DNA from: Rodentibacter pneumotropicus DSM 21403
Lineage (GTDB): Bacteria; Pseudomonadota; Gammaproteobacteria; Enterobacterales; Pasteurellaceae
Assembly (NCBI RefSeq): GCF_000379905.1
Contig: NZ_KB904041.1
Location: 83,687 to 147,686, forward strand
DNA: 64,000 nucleotides
Reading direction: 5' to 3'
The first letter of the stretch is position 1; each line of letters starts with the position of its first letter. Positions 9,335 through 20,482 of the stretch are shown here, piece by piece. Below the pieces are notes generated by a model. That model had not been told where the DNA came from and made no database searches. It worked only from the letters and a program-made list of their open reading frames with translations. The position numbers were made by a program, and so were the translations under genes.

Positions 9335-9433
9335 TTAAGACAAAAAATATCGCCAAATAAATACGCCTCCCAGAACACATAGTGTCACCAAAATTTGAAC
9401 CAACCTTTTCTTTGTTAATTTTTCTACTACCAC
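9335..9433 (-). CDS. Possible 32-residue single-pass membrane protein
   Basis: A GTG-started frame of 32 codons encodes a short basic N-terminus (KLTKKR) followed by about 20 hydrophobic residues (VQILVTLCVLGGVFIWRYF), the layout of a small inner-membrane protein. AGAAG abuts the GTG and TAGGGA lies 10 bases upstream, so initiation is uncertain. It is divergent from fnr and overlaps the fnr -35 region. I do not recognise it, and the composition alone does not prove that it is translated. Confidence 0.35.
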   Translation of the reverse strand: MVVEKLTKKRLVQILVTLCVLGGVFIWRYFLS

Positions 9434-9434
9434 C

Positions 9435-9463
9435 TTCTGAAAATCCCTATTTAGTGTTAGAAT
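9435..9463 (+). promoter_or_regulatory. Probable fnr promoter
   Basis: TTCTGA (-35, weak) and TAGAAT (-10, good) are spaced 17 bases apart. The predicted transcription start, near 9470, lies inside the FNR box at 9466-9479. Confidence 0.5.
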
Positions 9464-9465
9464 CT

Positions 9466-9479
9466 TTGAGCTAGATCAA
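9466..9479 (+). promoter_or_regulatory. FNR box before fnr
   Basis: TTGAGCTAGATCAA matches the FNR consensus TTGAT-N4-ATCAA at nine of ten positions. It overlaps the predicted transcription start, a position that would give negative autoregulation, as known for E. coli fnr. Confidence 0.7.
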
Positions 9480-9519
9480 TTTTACACTATTATTTATTAT
9501 TTAAAAATCTGAGGGTTAA

Positions 9520-10293
9520 ATGAAAAATTTCATTTTGGAAACTAAGACTGGATCTCGAACTCAACCAACAGGTGGAGCTATTCATTGCCAGGATTGCAGT
9601 ATTAGCCAACTTTGTATTCCTTTCACATTAAATGAGCATGAACTTGACCAATTAGATAACATTATTGAACGCAAAAAACCTATTCAGAAATCACAAATAT
9701 TATTTAAAGCTGGCGACAAACTGAATTCTATTTATGCTATCCGCTCCGGCACGATTAAAAGCTATACAGTCAGTGAAACAGGTGAAGAGCAAATTACTTC
9801 TTTTCATTTACCGGGCGATGTCGTAGGTTTTGATGCAATTACTAATATGAAGCATCCTAGTTTTGCGCAAGCCTTAGAAACCTCTATGGTATGTGAAATT
9901 CCTTTTGATATTTTAGACGAACTTTCAGGAAAAATGCCCAAACTTCGTCATCAGATAGTCCGTTTAATGAGTAGTGAAATCAAAAGAGATCAAGAAATGA
10001 TTTTATTACTTTCTAAAATGAATGCCGAAGAACGTCTTGCCGCATTTATCCATAATCTCTCCAAACGCTACTCTCTCCGTGGTTTCTCCGCAAAAGAATT
10101 TCGTTTAACTATGACACGTGGTGATATTGGTAATTACCTTGGTTTAACGGTTGAAACCATTAGTCGCCTCTTAGGTCGATTCCAAAAATTAGGTGTACTT
10201 TCTGTCCAAGGAAAATATATTATTATAAATAATATCAATGAGTTAATAAAACTTTCCGGTATACATAAAACAAAAATCACGATGACAGAATAA
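9520..10293 (+). CDS. fnr: FNR anaerobic transcription regulator
   Basis: 257 residues. Cytoplasmic Crp/Fnr-family regulator that senses oxygen with a [4Fe-4S] cluster and switches on anaerobic respiration genes. The four cluster ligands are Cys23, Cys26, Cys32 and Cys125. A cyclic-nucleotide-like barrel (about 50-140) is followed by a dimer helix and a winged helix-turn-helix. The recognition helix carries Glu212, Ser215 and Arg216 in ETISRLLGR, the residues that read TTGAT. GAGGGTTAA precedes the ATG, and uspE follows as in H. influenzae. Confidence 0.97.
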   Translation: MKNFILETKTGSRTQPTGGAIHCQDCSISQLCIPFTLNEHELDQLDNIIERKKPIQKSQILFKAGDKLNSIYAIRSGTIKSYTVSETGEEQITSFHLPGDVVGFDAITNMKHPSFAQALETSMVCEIPFDILDELSGKMPKLRHQIVRLMSSEIKRDQEMILLLSKMNAEERLAAFIHNLSKRYSLRGFSAKEFRLTMTRGDIGNYLGLTVETISRLLGRFQKLGVLSVQGKYIIINNINELIKLSGIHKTKITMTE

Positions 10294-10412
10294 AAGTTGG
10301 ATATGATTTTCAGATGCTTTATTAATTTGCACTCTATCTGTTTTTTTAAAGTTATTTTCTTGTCATATCATAAATTCTTTTTTATGCTATAAGCATAACC
10401 AAGGAGATTGTC

Positions 10413-11342
10413 ATGAAATTTAAAAATATCCTAGTTGTTCTTAATCCGGATAATGAAAAACAATATGCTCTAGCTCGTGCTGTTCGCTTGGTAAAAGAGC
10501 AAGAAAGTATTGAAAAAGTCAGAATCACAACGTTACTAACCGTTTACGATTTATCTTATGAAATGACAGCCTTACTGTCTTCTGATGAACGTGAGGAAAT
10601 GCACAAAACAGCGATTGAGCAACATCGTCAAGCTGTTCAATTTTATCTAGACAAATACGCAGATCCACAGATTGAATTTGAATCCCATATTGTTTGGAAC
10701 AGTAATGAAGCGGAAGGTATTCGTGAAGAAGTTGAAAAAAACCAATATGATTTAGTTGTGAAATATACCAAAGATGAGGAAAGTTTAACCTCTCTTATTT
10801 TTACTCCGGTGGATTGGCAGTTATTACGCAAATGTCCGATTCCTGTACTTATGGTTCGTGATGGTAATTGGAAGCATCAACGTCGTATTCTCATTGCTGT
10901 CAATGTATCCGGTGAACAGGATTATCAGGATCAGTTTAATCAAGAACTTGTCGCAACCGGTATTTCTCTCGCGGAAAGACTAAACCGTGGTAATGTTCAT
11001 CTTGTTGCAGCCTATCCTGTCACACCAATTAATATGGCAATTGATTTGCCTGAATTTAATACAATGGGCTATGAAAATAGCATTCGTGGACAACATTTAA
11101 TTAATATGAAAACCTTACGTCAAAAATTCGGTATTGATGAAGATCATACACACGTGTATGAAGGTTTTCCTGAAGACGTTATCCCTGAAGTGGCACAAAA
11201 AATTGAAGCAGAGCTAGTGATACTCGGTACAGTCGGTCGCACCGGTTTATCTGCGGCATTACTTGGTAATACTGCAGAACACGTTATCAGCAAATTAAAT
11301 TGCAATTTACTCGCTATTAAACCTTCCAAAAAAGAAGATTAA
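10413..11342 (+). CDS. uspE: Universal stress protein E
   Basis: 309 residues made of two tandem Usp domains (about 1-150 and 155-305), the UspE architecture. The second domain ends in GTVGRTGLSAALLGNTAEHVI, the G-2x-G-9x-G(S/T) type nucleotide loop. UspE is a cytoplasmic stress protein linked to survival and cell aggregation in enterics. AAGGAGATTGTC precedes the ATG. It follows fnr by 119 bases, so it may share control with fnr. Confidence 0.93.
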   Translation: MKFKNILVVLNPDNEKQYALARAVRLVKEQESIEKVRITTLLTVYDLSYEMTALLSSDEREEMHKTAIEQHRQAVQFYLDKYADPQIEFESHIVWNSNEAEGIREEVEKNQYDLVVKYTKDEESLTSLIFTPVDWQLLRKCPIPVLMVRDGNWKHQRRILIAVNVSGEQDYQDQFNQELVATGISLAERLNRGNVHLVAAYPVTPINMAIDLPEFNTMGYENSIRGQHLINMKTLRQKFGIDEDHTHVYEGFPEDVIPEVAQKIEAELVILGTVGRTGLSAALLGNTAEHVISKLNCNLLAIKPSKKED

Positions 11343-11352
11343 TTGTAAAAAC

Positions 11353-11396
11353 TGCGGTCAGTTTAAAACATCCATTTTTCTGACCGCACTTTTTTT
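11353..11396 (+). terminator. Terminator after uspE
   Basis: Inverted uptake signals, TGCGGTCAG and complement, separated by 18 bases and followed by seven Ts. The T-run merges into the CRP box at 11396. Confidence 0.75.
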
Positions 11397-11411
11397 GTGA
11401 TCTACCTCACA
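11396..11411 (+). promoter_or_regulatory. CRP box before the DUF4198 gene
   Basis: TGTGATCTACCTCACA matches the CRP consensus TGTGA-N6-TCACA at every defined position. It lies 91 bases before the start codon of the gene at 11502, consistent with activation by CRP-cAMP. Confidence 0.75.
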
Positions 11412-11501
11412 AATTTAAAAAAAATTACTCGCTCATCCTTCACTTTTCTTCTATATTCCCCTCCCACTTTTTAAGAATAATTTTCATTTAAAGGAGAAGT
11501 A

Positions 11502-12335
11502 ATGAAAAAAAATCTAATCCTAGGGTTAGCCCTTTCTGTCGCTAGTGTACAAGCACACGAAGTTTGGATATCCGCACCACAACAATTAAAAGCTGAAAAT
11601 ATTTTAAAAGCAGAGCTTGCTTATGGAGACTACCCTTACGTTGAAAAAATTCCTGATGCCCGCTTACATATTTTTTCACCGATGGAAATCATCAACCAAG
11701 ATGGCGAACATCAAACCTTGATCCAAAAAGGTGAAAATTATCAATATCAATCTGAAAAACCTTTAAAGTCAGGTTCTTATTGGATCACTGCAACCTACAA
11801 ACCAACTTTTTGGTCACAAAATGCCGAAGGTTGGAAGATGGATAATATGCAAGGTACAGCAAATGCCACTTACTGTGAGCAAACCCAAATGTTCGGTAAA
11901 GGTCTGGTTACAGTAGGAAAAAAACCTTTAAACGCCGAACTGGCAATGACTCGAGTAGGATTACCTCTTGAAATCGTCCCGTTGAAAGATCCAAGTAAAG
12001 CAAAATCAGGCGAAGCCTTCCCTGTTCAAATTTTCTATAATGAAGTGCCATTAGCAGGGGAAACAGTGATTGCAACGGCTGATACGGTTATTGTGAAAGA
12101 TTTGGAAGCAGCAACGAGTCATCGTGAACCCCAAGGTTTTTCCGGTAAAACGGACAACCTGGGACGAGTAAATATCATCCCGTTAATTGACGGTATTTGG
12201 AAAATCAAAGTCGTTCATAAAACGCCATTTGCCGATCAAAATATTTGCCAACAATCGGCAAGTTATTCAACGTTAATTCTTCCCGTAGGAAAAGGTTTAG
12301 ATAAACTCCCTGCAAAACCGGAACATCATCATTAA
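11502..12335 (+). CDS. Periplasmic DUF4198-domain protein
   Basis: 277 residues. A cleavable signal peptide (ending near VQAH) exports it, and the mature chain starts at HEVWI, as is common in DUF4198 proteins. The domain spans nearly the whole chain as beta-rich segments and ends in a histidine cluster (PEHHH). Some relatives lie beside nickel or cobalt transporters and are suggested to help metal uptake, but no transporter is adjacent here, so that role is only a guess. AAAGGAGAAGTA is a strong ribosome site. A perfect CRP box lies upstream. Confidence 0.75.
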   Translation: MKKNLILGLALSVASVQAHEVWISAPQQLKAENILKAELAYGDYPYVEKIPDARLHIFSPMEIINQDGEHQTLIQKGENYQYQSEKPLKSGSYWITATYKPTFWSQNAEGWKMDNMQGTANATYCEQTQMFGKGLVTVGKKPLNAELAMTRVGLPLEIVPLKDPSKAKSGEAFPVQIFYNEVPLAGETVIATADTVIVKDLEAATSHREPQGFSGKTDNLGRVNIIPLIDGIWKIKVVHKTPFADQNICQQSASYSTLILPVGKGLDKLPAKPEHHH

Positions 12336-12360
12336 AAGAGACATAATGCCGATTAAAAAC

Positions 12361-12390
12361 AAAAGTGCGGTTAATTTTAACCGCACTTTT
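12361..12390. terminator. Two-way terminator between the DUF4198 gene and topA
   Basis: AAAAGTGCGGTTAA and its complement form a near-perfect uptake-signal hairpin between convergent genes, with A and T runs on the two sides. Confidence 0.88.
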
Positions 12391-12396
12391 TATCTT

Positions 12397-15003
12397 CTAT
12401 TTTTTCCGCTCAACCCATTTTCCGTCAATAAAATCAACAATCCATTTTGTTGCTTTGCCGTCTTTTTCTGAAGTTACATATTGTTTTTTCTCCTTACGGC
12501 TAAAACGGATAATGGCTTCATTCCCTTCTGGATCTTTTGTTGGGGCATCGGCTAAATATGCCAATTTTTCCGGCAAACGATCCCGATATAATGCTAATTC
12601 AGCGACTTTTGCAGGGCGTGTTTCGCGTGATTTTGGGAAATTATGGGCTGACATAAATACCCCGCTTGCACCATCACGTAATACAAAATAAGCATCGGAT
12701 TTTTCGCATTTCAGTTCAGGGAAATGTACCGGCTCTTCTTTTGGTGGTGCAACTTCGCCATTTTTCAAAATTTTGCGTGTATTATCACATTTAGTACAAG
12801 CCATATATTTGCCGAAGCGACCTAATTTCAAGTGCATATCCGCACCACATTTGTCACATTCAACAACAGGCCCGTCATAGCCCTTAATTTTGAAAGAACC
12901 TTCTTCAATCAAATAACCATCACAATTTGGATTGTTACCACAAATATGAATTTTACGATGAGTATCAATCACATAACTATCCATAGCGGTATCGCATTTT
13001 GGACAACGTTTACGCTCCATTAAAGCTTTTGTTTCGGAAGATTCGTCCAATACGTTCAATAATTCGGATTCTGGAATTAAATTGATCGTCGTTTTGCAGC
13101 GTTCCTTAGGCGGTAAAGCATAACCGGTACAACCTAAAAATACTCCTGTGCTTGCAGTACGAATAGCCATATTTCTGCTACAGGTCGGACACTGAATGCC
13201 GGTCTCTACTAAACTATTTGGGCGCATTCCGCCTTCAAGTTCATCCAGTTCCGCTTTTGATAACTGATTAGAAAAATCTTTGAAAAATTGATTTAATTCT
13301 GTTTTCCAATTTGCCGAACCTGAAGCGATTTGATCAAGCACATTTTCCATATTGGCAGTGAAATCATAATTCATCAAATCACCAAAAGATTCATTGAGGC
13401 GATCGGTGACGATTTCCCCCATTTTTTCGGCATAAAAACGGCGGTTTTCCGTTCTCACATAGCCACGTTCTTGAATCGTCGAAATAATCGCCGCATAAGT
13501 AGAAGGGCGGCCAATTCCCCGCTTTTCTAATTCTTTTACTAATGCAGCCTCGGTAAAACGAGCCGGTGGTTTAGTAAAATGTTGGCTTGGTTGTACTTCT
13601 TTCAGACTTAATTTTTCAGCAACCACCACTTCCGGCAACACTTGATCTTCAGGATTTTTTCCCATTTGCGGTAAGACTTTCGTCCAGCCATCAAAACGTA
13701 AAATTCTACCCTTTGCTTTCAATGTATAATCACCGGCGGTAACAGTTAGTGTGCTGCTATCATATTGCGCCGGCGGCATTTGGCAGGCTAAAAATTGACG
13801 CCAAATTAAATCATAAAGGCGCACCGCATCTTTATCCATTCCTTCCAAATAATCCGGTAATGTATTGATATCTGATGGTCGAATTGCCTCATGGGCTTCT
13901 TGTGCATTTTCCTTACTTGAATAAAAATTTGGTTTTGTCGGTAAATATTGTGCACCAAAGCGATTTCCGATATAACTACGAGCCATATTGAGCGCATCTT
14001 GGCTCAAATTTGTCGAGTCCGTACGCATATAAGTGATATACCCCGCTTCATAAAGGCGTTGTGCGAGCATCATGGTTTTTTTCACCCCAAAGCTCAAACG
14101 GGTACTTGCGGTTTGTTGCAATGTCGAAGTAATAAAAGGGGCCCGAGGGCGTGAAGTGGTTGGTTTGGTTTCCAGATCTGTGACAACGTAATCAGAAATA
14201 TTCAGAAAATCGACCGCACTTTGGGCCTCCTTCTGATTTTTAGGATCAAATTTTTTTCCTTGATAGTCAGTCACATCCAAACGGATACTTTCTTTGCCTA
14301 AAGTTTGAGTTAGAACGGAAACTTCCCAGTACTCTTCCGGTTGGAATGCTTTAATTTCCCGTTCACGTTCTACCAACAATTTCACGGCAACAGATTGTAC
14401 GCGTCCGGCAGACAATCCACGAGCAATTTTTTTCCATAAAAGCGGTGAAACCATAAAGCCTACAACACGATCTAAGAATCGACGTGTTTGTTGAGCATTT
14501 ACGCGATCCATATTTAAATGTTCCGGTTTATCAAAAGCTTGTTTTATTGCATTTTTGGTAATTTCATTAAATACCACGCGGCTAAAGCGCTCATCACCAC
14601 CACCAATTACCTCACGTAAGTGCCAAGCTATGGCTTCCCCTTCTCTATCCAAATCGGTGGCGAGGTAAATGTGATCCGCTTTTTTGGCAAGAGATTTTAA
14701 TTCTGATACGACTTTTTCTTTACCGGGCAGAATTTGATAATTTGCTTTCCAGCCATGATAGGGATCAATCCCCATTCGTTTTACTAGGGCATTACGTTCC
14801 TTCTCTGCTTTCACTTTCGCCTTTTCGTCAGCATTCATCCCCTTCGTTGAAATAGGTTTGGCTTTTTCACCGGTACTTGTACCCACAGTCGGTAAATCGC
14901 GAATATGTCCCACACTGGATTTCACCACATATTGATTACCTAAATATTTATTAATGGTTTTCGCTTTTGCCGGTGACTCGACAATCACCAAAGATTTACT
15001 CAT
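12397..15003 (-). CDS. topA: DNA topoisomerase I
   Basis: 868 residues from the ATG at 15003 ([16 protein letters not shown]); the upstream in-frame start at 15027 adds eight unusual residues. It relaxes negative supercoils. A Toprim domain begins at the N-terminus, with the acidic cluster [14 protein letters not shown]. The nucleophilic tyrosine is in [14 protein letters not shown]. Three four-cysteine zinc motifs lie in the last 280 residues (CPTC, CPKC, CDKC sets), followed by a basic tail. It is divergent from a LysR gene with about 95 bases between. Confidence 0.96.
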   Translation of the reverse strand: MSKSLVIVESPAKAKTINKYLGNQYVVKSSVGHIRDLPTVGTSTGEKAKPISTKGMNADEKAKVKAEKERNALVKRMGIDPYHGWKANYQILPGKEKVVSELKSLAKKADHIYLATDLDREGEAIAWHLREVIGGGDERFSRVVFNEITKNAIKQAFDKPEHLNMDRVNAQQTRRFLDRVVGFMVSPLLWKKIARGLSAGRVQSVAVKLLVEREREIKAFQPEEYWEVSVLTQTLGKESIRLDVTDYQGKKFDPKNQKEAQSAVDFLNISDYVVTDLETKPTTSRPRAPFITSTLQQTASTRLSFGVKKTMMLAQRLYEAGYITYMRTDSTNLSQDALNMARSYIGNRFGAQYLPTKPNFYSSKENAQEAHEAIRPSDINTLPDYLEGMDKDAVRLYDLIWRQFLACQMPPAQYDSSTLTVTAGDYTLKAKGRILRFDGWTKVLPQMGKNPEDQVLPEVVVAEKLSLKEVQPSQHFTKPPARFTEAALVKELEKRGIGRPSTYAAIISTIQERGYVRTENRRFYAEKMGEIVTDRLNESFGDLMNYDFTANMENVLDQIASGSANWKTELNQFFKDFSNQLSKAELDELEGGMRPNSLVETGIQCPTCSRNMAIRTASTGVFLGCTGYALPPKERCKTTINLIPESELLNVLDESSETKALMERKRCPKCDTAMDSYVIDTHRKIHICGNNPNCDGYLIEEGSFKIKGYDGPVVECDKCGADMHLKLGRFGKYMACTKCDNTRKILKNGEVAPPKEEPVHFPELKCEKSDAYFVLRDGASGVFMSAHNFPKSRETRPAKVAELALYRDRLPEKLAYLADAPTKDPEGNEAIIRFSRKEKKQYVTSEKDGKATKWIVDFIDGKWVERKK

Positions 15004-15098
15004 TTGATTACCCAATTTTGCTAGCATTTTGTAAAATTGGCGGTATAGTGCAAAGTTACGCTAGCAAAATCAAGTTTTTTTTGAAAAAAGGGATATAA

Positions 15099-15992
15099 AT
15101 GGACAAACTCAATGCGATTTCTATTTTTTGTAAGGTTGTCGAAACGCAAAGTTTTACACAAGCGGCAACGCAACAAAATATTTCCGTCGCGATGGCAAGT
15201 AAATTGGTTTCTCAGCTGGAAGAACATCTCAAAACCCGTTTGTTACAACGTACCACAAGAAAAATTATGCCCACTGAAGCAGGTATAATGTATTACCAAC
15301 GTTGCCAAGGGATCTTACAGGATTTGGATGAAGCGGATGCAAGTATTAGCAATATGACAACGAGTTTACAAGGTAATTTGCTTATTTCCGTACCTCGAGA
15401 TTTTGGGCTATTATTCATCTCCTCTAATCTCCCTATGTTTATTGCCGCACACCCGAATTTACACGTTGAAGTGGAATTTAATGATAAAAAAATAGATTTA
15501 CTTGCAGAGGGTTATGACCTTGCTTTACGTATTGGCTATATGCAAGATAGTTCTTTAGTGGCACGTAAAATCAGTACATCTACTATTCACTTTGCCGCAT
15601 CTCCCCGGTATCTTGAGCGATATGGAATGCCTGCAACCCCTAATGACTTAGAACACCATGAAGGATTACTTTATAAAAGCACATTAAATCAAGTGAATTG
15701 GCAAGGTGCACGACCAAATCAAACACAACGTTTTAAAATTAAATCGAAAGTTGTGAGCAATAACGGACTAGCACTATTGGATATGGCAAAGGCAGGACTT
15801 GGAATTGTGAATTTACCCCGTTTTATTCTAGCTGATGCCTTTGAAAGCGGCGAATTAGTGGAAATTTTACCGGAATACAAACAGCAAGAATTGGAAATTC
15901 ACATAGTGTACCCAAACCGCCGACACTTACCGGCAAAAGTACGGGCCTTTATTGATTTTTTGGCTAGTTTAGGGCTATGTTCAGAGATTTGA
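15099..15992 (+). CDS. LysR-family transcription regulator
   Basis: 297 residues. An N-terminal winged helix-turn-helix (about 1-60; SFTQAATQQNISVAMASKLVSQLE) is followed by a periplasmic-binding-like effector domain (about 90-295). The target and ligand are unknown. It is divergent from topA, as in H. influenzae by memory, and the shared 95-base gap may contain its operator. No strong Shine-Dalgarno site is visible before the ATG (AAGGGATATAA). Confidence 0.88.
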   Translation: MDKLNAISIFCKVVETQSFTQAATQQNISVAMASKLVSQLEEHLKTRLLQRTTRKIMPTEAGIMYYQRCQGILQDLDEADASISNMTTSLQGNLLISVPRDFGLLFISSNLPMFIAAHPNLHVEVEFNDKKIDLLAEGYDLALRIGYMQDSSLVARKISTSTIHFAASPRYLERYGMPATPNDLEHHEGLLYKSTLNQVNWQGARPNQTQRFKIKSKVVSNNGLALLDMAKAGLGIVNLPRFILADAFESGELVEILPEYKQQELEIHIVYPNRRHLPAKVRAFIDFLASLGLCSEI

Positions 15993-16000
15993 TTTGAAAT

Positions 16001-16051
16001 TAAGTGCGGTTAGTTTTCATCAAAAAATAATTCAAAATCAACCGCACTTTT
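16001..16051. terminator. Two-way terminator between the LysR gene and smrB
   Basis: Inverted uptake signals with extended arms (GTGCGGTTAGTTTT against AAAATCAACCGCAC, two mismatches) between convergent genes. Confidence 0.7.
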
Positions 16052-16091
16052 GACACTATTTAAAATAGTATTCTTTTCTCATAGGGATTCA

Positions 16092-16595
16092 TCAAACATC
16101 AACCAAAATCAAAATTGCCGCTTCGCCACCCCATTCTCTCGGAGCTTGATGTAACGCGCGTACTTTTGGATGTTGAACAAACCAGCGTGGAATTTGCTTT
16201 TTCAAGGTGAAAGTCCCATAACCGGTCATAATACTGGCACAATTCACACGCTCATTTTCGCAAGCAAGCAGTAAAGCGGCGAGTTCCATTTTTGCCTGTT
16301 CACGCGTTAAACCGTGCAAATCCAAAAAGAATTCGGGAGAAAAATCCCCTCGGCGTAATTGTTTCAACAAATGAGAATCCTCACTCTCACGAAGGTATTT
16401 TACGATCCCGTCATTTTCATTGAGTAACGGTTCATATTCATCGGAAAAATAAAATAAGGTATCCTCTTTTTCACGAATATCACGCAAATTAGACTTTTTT
16501 TGACCGCTCTTTTGACGTGGGGCTACAAAAGTATCTTGTTTAATTGGCTTAATACCTTTCATTTCAGCACGGAATAACTCAAATTCGTCTTGCAT
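16092..16595 (-). CDS. smrB: SmrB, ribosome-rescue endonuclease (Smr domain)
   Basis: 167 residues, close to the 183 of E. coli SmrB, which cleaves mRNA between collided ribosomes. The Smr domain occupies about residues 75-165, with the DLHGLTREQAKMEL motif intact. The second family motif, HGxG, reads TGYG here (MTGYGTFTLKK), so the histidine is replaced by threonine. It is divergent from prmB, as in E. coli. It may be active with a changed loop or specialised; I cannot tell. Confidence 0.88.
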   Translation of the reverse strand: MQDEFELFRAEMKGIKPIKQDTFVAPRQKSGQKKSNLRDIREKEDTLFYFSDEYEPLLNENDGIVKYLRESEDSHLLKQLRRGDFSPEFFLDLHGLTREQAKMELAALLLACENERVNCASIMTGYGTFTLKKQIPRWFVQHPKVRALHQAPREWGGEAAILILVDV

Positions 16596-16687
16596 TTTTT
16601 CTCACTCATTTCAAATTTTACGTATCATATCATAGTTATAAACCGCCTTATGTGGTATAACTACGCAAATTTTTTCACAAGGAAAAT

Positions 16688-17635
16688 ATGATGGAAACCA
16701 CATATAACCAAGAATTAGTGGCAACAATTTTAGAAGATAACGTTGCCCATGAACTTCATACCATTCAAGATTTTCTCCGTTGGACGTATAGCATTTTTAA
16801 CCGTTCCGATATTTACTATGGGCAGGGCTATGATAATGCTTGGGATGAAAGCCTTCAACTGGTGCTTGCCGGTTTACAATTGCCCATTGATCTCCCCACT
16901 GAATTATTCCATAGCCGCTTAACCCCGTCAGAAAAAGAAAGCCTCATTCAATTGGTTTTAACCCGTATCGAACAACGTGTTCCCGTTGCTTATCTAACAA
17001 ATAGTGCGTGGTTTTGCGGTCATGAATTTTATGTGGATGAACGCACAATTATTCCACGTTCGCCAATTAGCTCACTCATTCAGGATCGCTTTGACGGATT
17101 GGTGGAACAAACACCACAACACATTCTTGATCTTTGTACCGGCAGTGCTTGTATTGCGATTGCCTGTGCTTATGCTTTCCCAGATGCAGAAGTGGATGCA
17201 GTGGATTTATCCTTTGATGCCCTCAATGTTGCAGAAATCAATATTGGTCGTCATCAAATGGAACACCGTGTTTTCCCGATTCAATCAAATTTATTTGAGA
17301 ATATTCTTGGTCAAAAATACGATCTTATTGTGACAAATCCGCCTTATGTAGATGAAGAAGATCTTGCCGATATGCCGGAAGAATTTCATTTTGAACCTGA
17401 GCTAGCCTTGGGCTCAGGTAAAGACGGTTTGGACATTACCAAACAAATTCTAAAACAAGCGCCTGATTATTTAACGGAAAACGGTGTATTGATTTGTGAG
17501 GTGGGAAATAGCATGGTAAGCCTAATTGAACAATATCCTGATGTGCCATTCAAATGGGTTGAGCTTAAAAATGGTGGTTTAGGAGTATTTGCCATCACTC
17601 GGGAAGAATTGGTGAAATACCAAGATTTGTTTTAA
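16688..17635 (+). CDS. prmB: Ribosomal protein L3 glutamine methyltransferase PrmB
   Basis: 315 residues. It methylates a glutamine of ribosomal protein L3 using S-adenosylmethionine. The SAM-binding motif [19 protein letters not shown] and the glutamine-binding NPPYVDEED are both present. Two ATGs stand in tandem (16688 and 16691) behind AAGGAAAAT, and either could be used. The gene is followed by an uptake-signal terminator. Confidence 0.95.
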   Translation: MMETTYNQELVATILEDNVAHELHTIQDFLRWTYSIFNRSDIYYGQGYDNAWDESLQLVLAGLQLPIDLPTELFHSRLTPSEKESLIQLVLTRIEQRVPVAYLTNSAWFCGHEFYVDERTIIPRSPISSLIQDRFDGLVEQTPQHILDLCTGSACIAIACAYAFPDAEVDAVDLSFDALNVAEINIGRHQMEHRVFPIQSNLFENILGQKYDLIVTNPPYVDEEDLADMPEEFHFEPELALGSGKDGLDITKQILKQAPDYLTENGVLICEVGNSMVSLIEQYPDVPFKWVELKNGGLGVFAITREELVKYQDLF

Positions 17636-17638
17636 CTT

Positions 17639-17681
17639 AAAGAGCGGTCAAAATTCTCTTTGAATTTCAACCGCTCTTTCT
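17639..17681. terminator. Two-way terminator between prmB and cysB
   Basis: AAAGAGCGGTCAAAATT against AATTTCAACCGCTCTTT, the GAGCGGT variant pair, between convergent genes. Confidence 0.8.
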
Positions 17682-17693
17682 TTCCGAAAGTGG

Positions 17694-18674
<981 letters not shown>

Positions 18675-19697
18675 CTATTTTTTATTTTTATAGCGTTTTC
18701 CTAATTCAGTGTAACGTTTCACTGCTTTACGAATTTGTCCGGATTTTGGTCGGCGGCGAGACTTTGTCACATCAAGTTTGCTTTCCGTCTCCGGCGGTAA
18801 TCCCACTAATTCACGCAGATAGTTCACGTTCTCAAGCGCCATTTCTTCCCATCCGCCCCGTGGCAAACCTTTCATTAATTTAATATTTCCGTAACGGATA
18901 CGAATCAAACGGCTGACTTGGATTCCTTGAGATTCCCATAAACGGCGTACTTCGCGATTTCGCCCTTCCGTTAAAGTGACGTCATACCATTGATTCATCC
19001 CTACACCGCCTGTAAATTTAATTTCCTTAAAATTTGCCGGCCCGTCTTCAAGCTGAACACCTTTGCGTAAACGTGCCAACATGGCATCGTCCACTTGCCC
19101 GAATACGCGTACGGAATATTCACGCTCCACTTCACGGCTAGGGTGCATGAGACGGTTTGCCAACTCGCCGTCTGTGGTAAATAATAATAAACCGGAAGTA
19201 TTAATATCCAAGCGCCCCACCGCAATCCAACGGGCACCATTCAAGCGTGGTAAACGATCAAATACGGTTGCACGCCCTTCCGGATCGCTACGGGTGCAAA
19301 GTTCACCTTCCGGTTTGTAATACATCAACACACGACAGATTTCTTTTTGTGCTTGTTGGAGATTAATAATGCGACCGTCAATACGCACTTTTACACCGGA
19401 ATGGACATCAATGCGATCACCCAGTGTTGCCATTTTTCCATCTACACTTACCCGATTTTCCGCAATCATGGCTTCAATTTCACGGCGTGATCCTTGCCCT
19501 GCTCGCGCTAAAACTTTCTGTAATTTTTCCCCTTCAACTTTCGGCTGTATTTTTTTGGGGGAAGCTTTTCCTTTCGTGGGAAATTCTCGTCCCAAAATAA
19601 CCGCACTTTGGGCTTCTTCGCGCTCAAAGTGCGGTCGGTTTTCGCGCTGTTTTTCACTATGTTTATAGGTGTTTTTTCTTGATTGATTGGTTTTCAT
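18675..19697 (-). CDS. rluB: RluB, 23S rRNA pseudouridine 2605 synthase
   Basis: 340 residues from the ATG at 19697, chosen for AAGGAAAC just upstream; the open frame extends 25 codons further without a ribosome site. A basic, low-complexity N-terminus leads to an S4 RNA-binding domain (about 55-110) and the RsuA/RluB catalytic domain. The catalytic aspartate is in [20 protein letters not shown]. The C-terminus is highly basic. It sits between yciO and cysB in an operon. Confidence 0.94.
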   Translation of the reverse strand: MKTNQSRKNTYKHSEKQRENRPHFEREEAQSAVILGREFPTKGKASPKKIQPKVEGEKLQKVLARAGQGSRREIEAMIAENRVSVDGKMATLGDRIDVHSGVKVRIDGRIINLQQAQKEICRVLMYYKPEGELCTRSDPEGRATVFDRLPRLNGARWIAVGRLDINTSGLLLFTTDGELANRLMHPSREVEREYSVRVFGQVDDAMLARLRKGVQLEDGPANFKEIKFTGGVGMNQWYDVTLTEGRNREVRRLWESQGIQVSRLIRIRYGNIKLMKGLPRGGWEEMALENVNYLRELVGLPPETESKLDVTKSRRRPKSGQIRKAVKRYTELGKRYKNKK

Positions 19698-19737
19698 TTT
19701 GTTTCCTTTGTCGCTTTCACAAGCGTCTTTGTATAAA

Positions 19738-20361
19738 TTAAATAAATGGCTCTGCAGAACCGCTTCCTTCACGTAAAATAACCGGTGTGTCTTCCGTTAA
19801 ATCCACTACGGTTGTAGGATCTTGTCCCAAATATCCACCATGAATAATTAAATCCACTTGGTGTTCTAAACGCTCCCGAATCTCTTCAGGATCAGATTGT
19901 GTGATATGCTCTTCCCCCGGTAACATAAGCGAGCAAGAAAGAATTGGTTCTCCCAATGCGCTTAGTAAATCTAAAGCGATTTGATTATCCGGCACCCGTA
20001 AGCCAATGGTTTTACGTTTTGATGTCATTAAGCGACGTGGTAATTCTTTCGTCGCTGTCAAAATGAAGGTGTAACGCCCCGGTGTATTATTCTTGATTAA
20101 GCGGTAAGCAATATTGCTCACCGTTGCATAATTAGAAAGTTCGGATAAATCACGACACACCAAGGTAAAATTATGCCCCTCCGGCAATTTACGAATCGAG
20201 ATAATACGATCCATCGCATATTTATCCCCGAGCATACAACCTAAGGCATAACCAGAATCTGTGGGGTACACGATCACGCCACCTTTACGCAAAATTTCTA
20301 CCGCTTGATTGATTAAACGCACTTGTGGGTTTTCAGGATGAATATAAAAAAACTGGCTCAT
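19738..20361 (-). CDS. yciO: YciO-type Sua5/YrdC family protein
   Basis: 207 residues made of one YrdC-like double-stranded RNA/nucleotide-binding fold. Conserved features include [16 protein letters not shown] near residue 30 and [10 protein letters not shown] further on. Paralogs make threonylcarbamoyl-AMP for tRNA t6A, while YciO itself has weak or unsettled activity. It is first in the yciO-rluB-cysB operon. Confidence 0.9.
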   Translation of the reverse strand: MSQFFYIHPENPQVRLINQAVEILRKGGVIVYPTDSGYALGCMLGDKYAMDRIISIRKLPEGHNFTLVCRDLSELSNYATVSNIAYRLIKNNTPGRYTFILTATKELPRRLMTSKRKTIGLRVPDNQIALDLLSALGEPILSCSLMLPGEEHITQSDPEEIRERLEHQVDLIIHGGYLGQDPTTVVDLTEDTPVILREGSGSAEPFI

Positions 20362-20427
20362 AATTTTTTCCTTAGAATAAGGCTGAGATTATACACCTTT
20401 TAATCATTACGTTATAAAAACTTGTTA

Positions 20428-20465
20428 TAAAAAACCGCACTTTGAATACATTATCAAAGTGCGGT
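20428..20465 (-). terminator. Terminator of the suc operon
   Basis: Inverted uptake signals (CCGCACTTTGA and complement, 8-base loop) followed on the minus strand by a T-run, directly past the sucD stop. Confidence 0.85.
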
Positions 20466-20482
20466 CATTTCTCAATGCGTTT

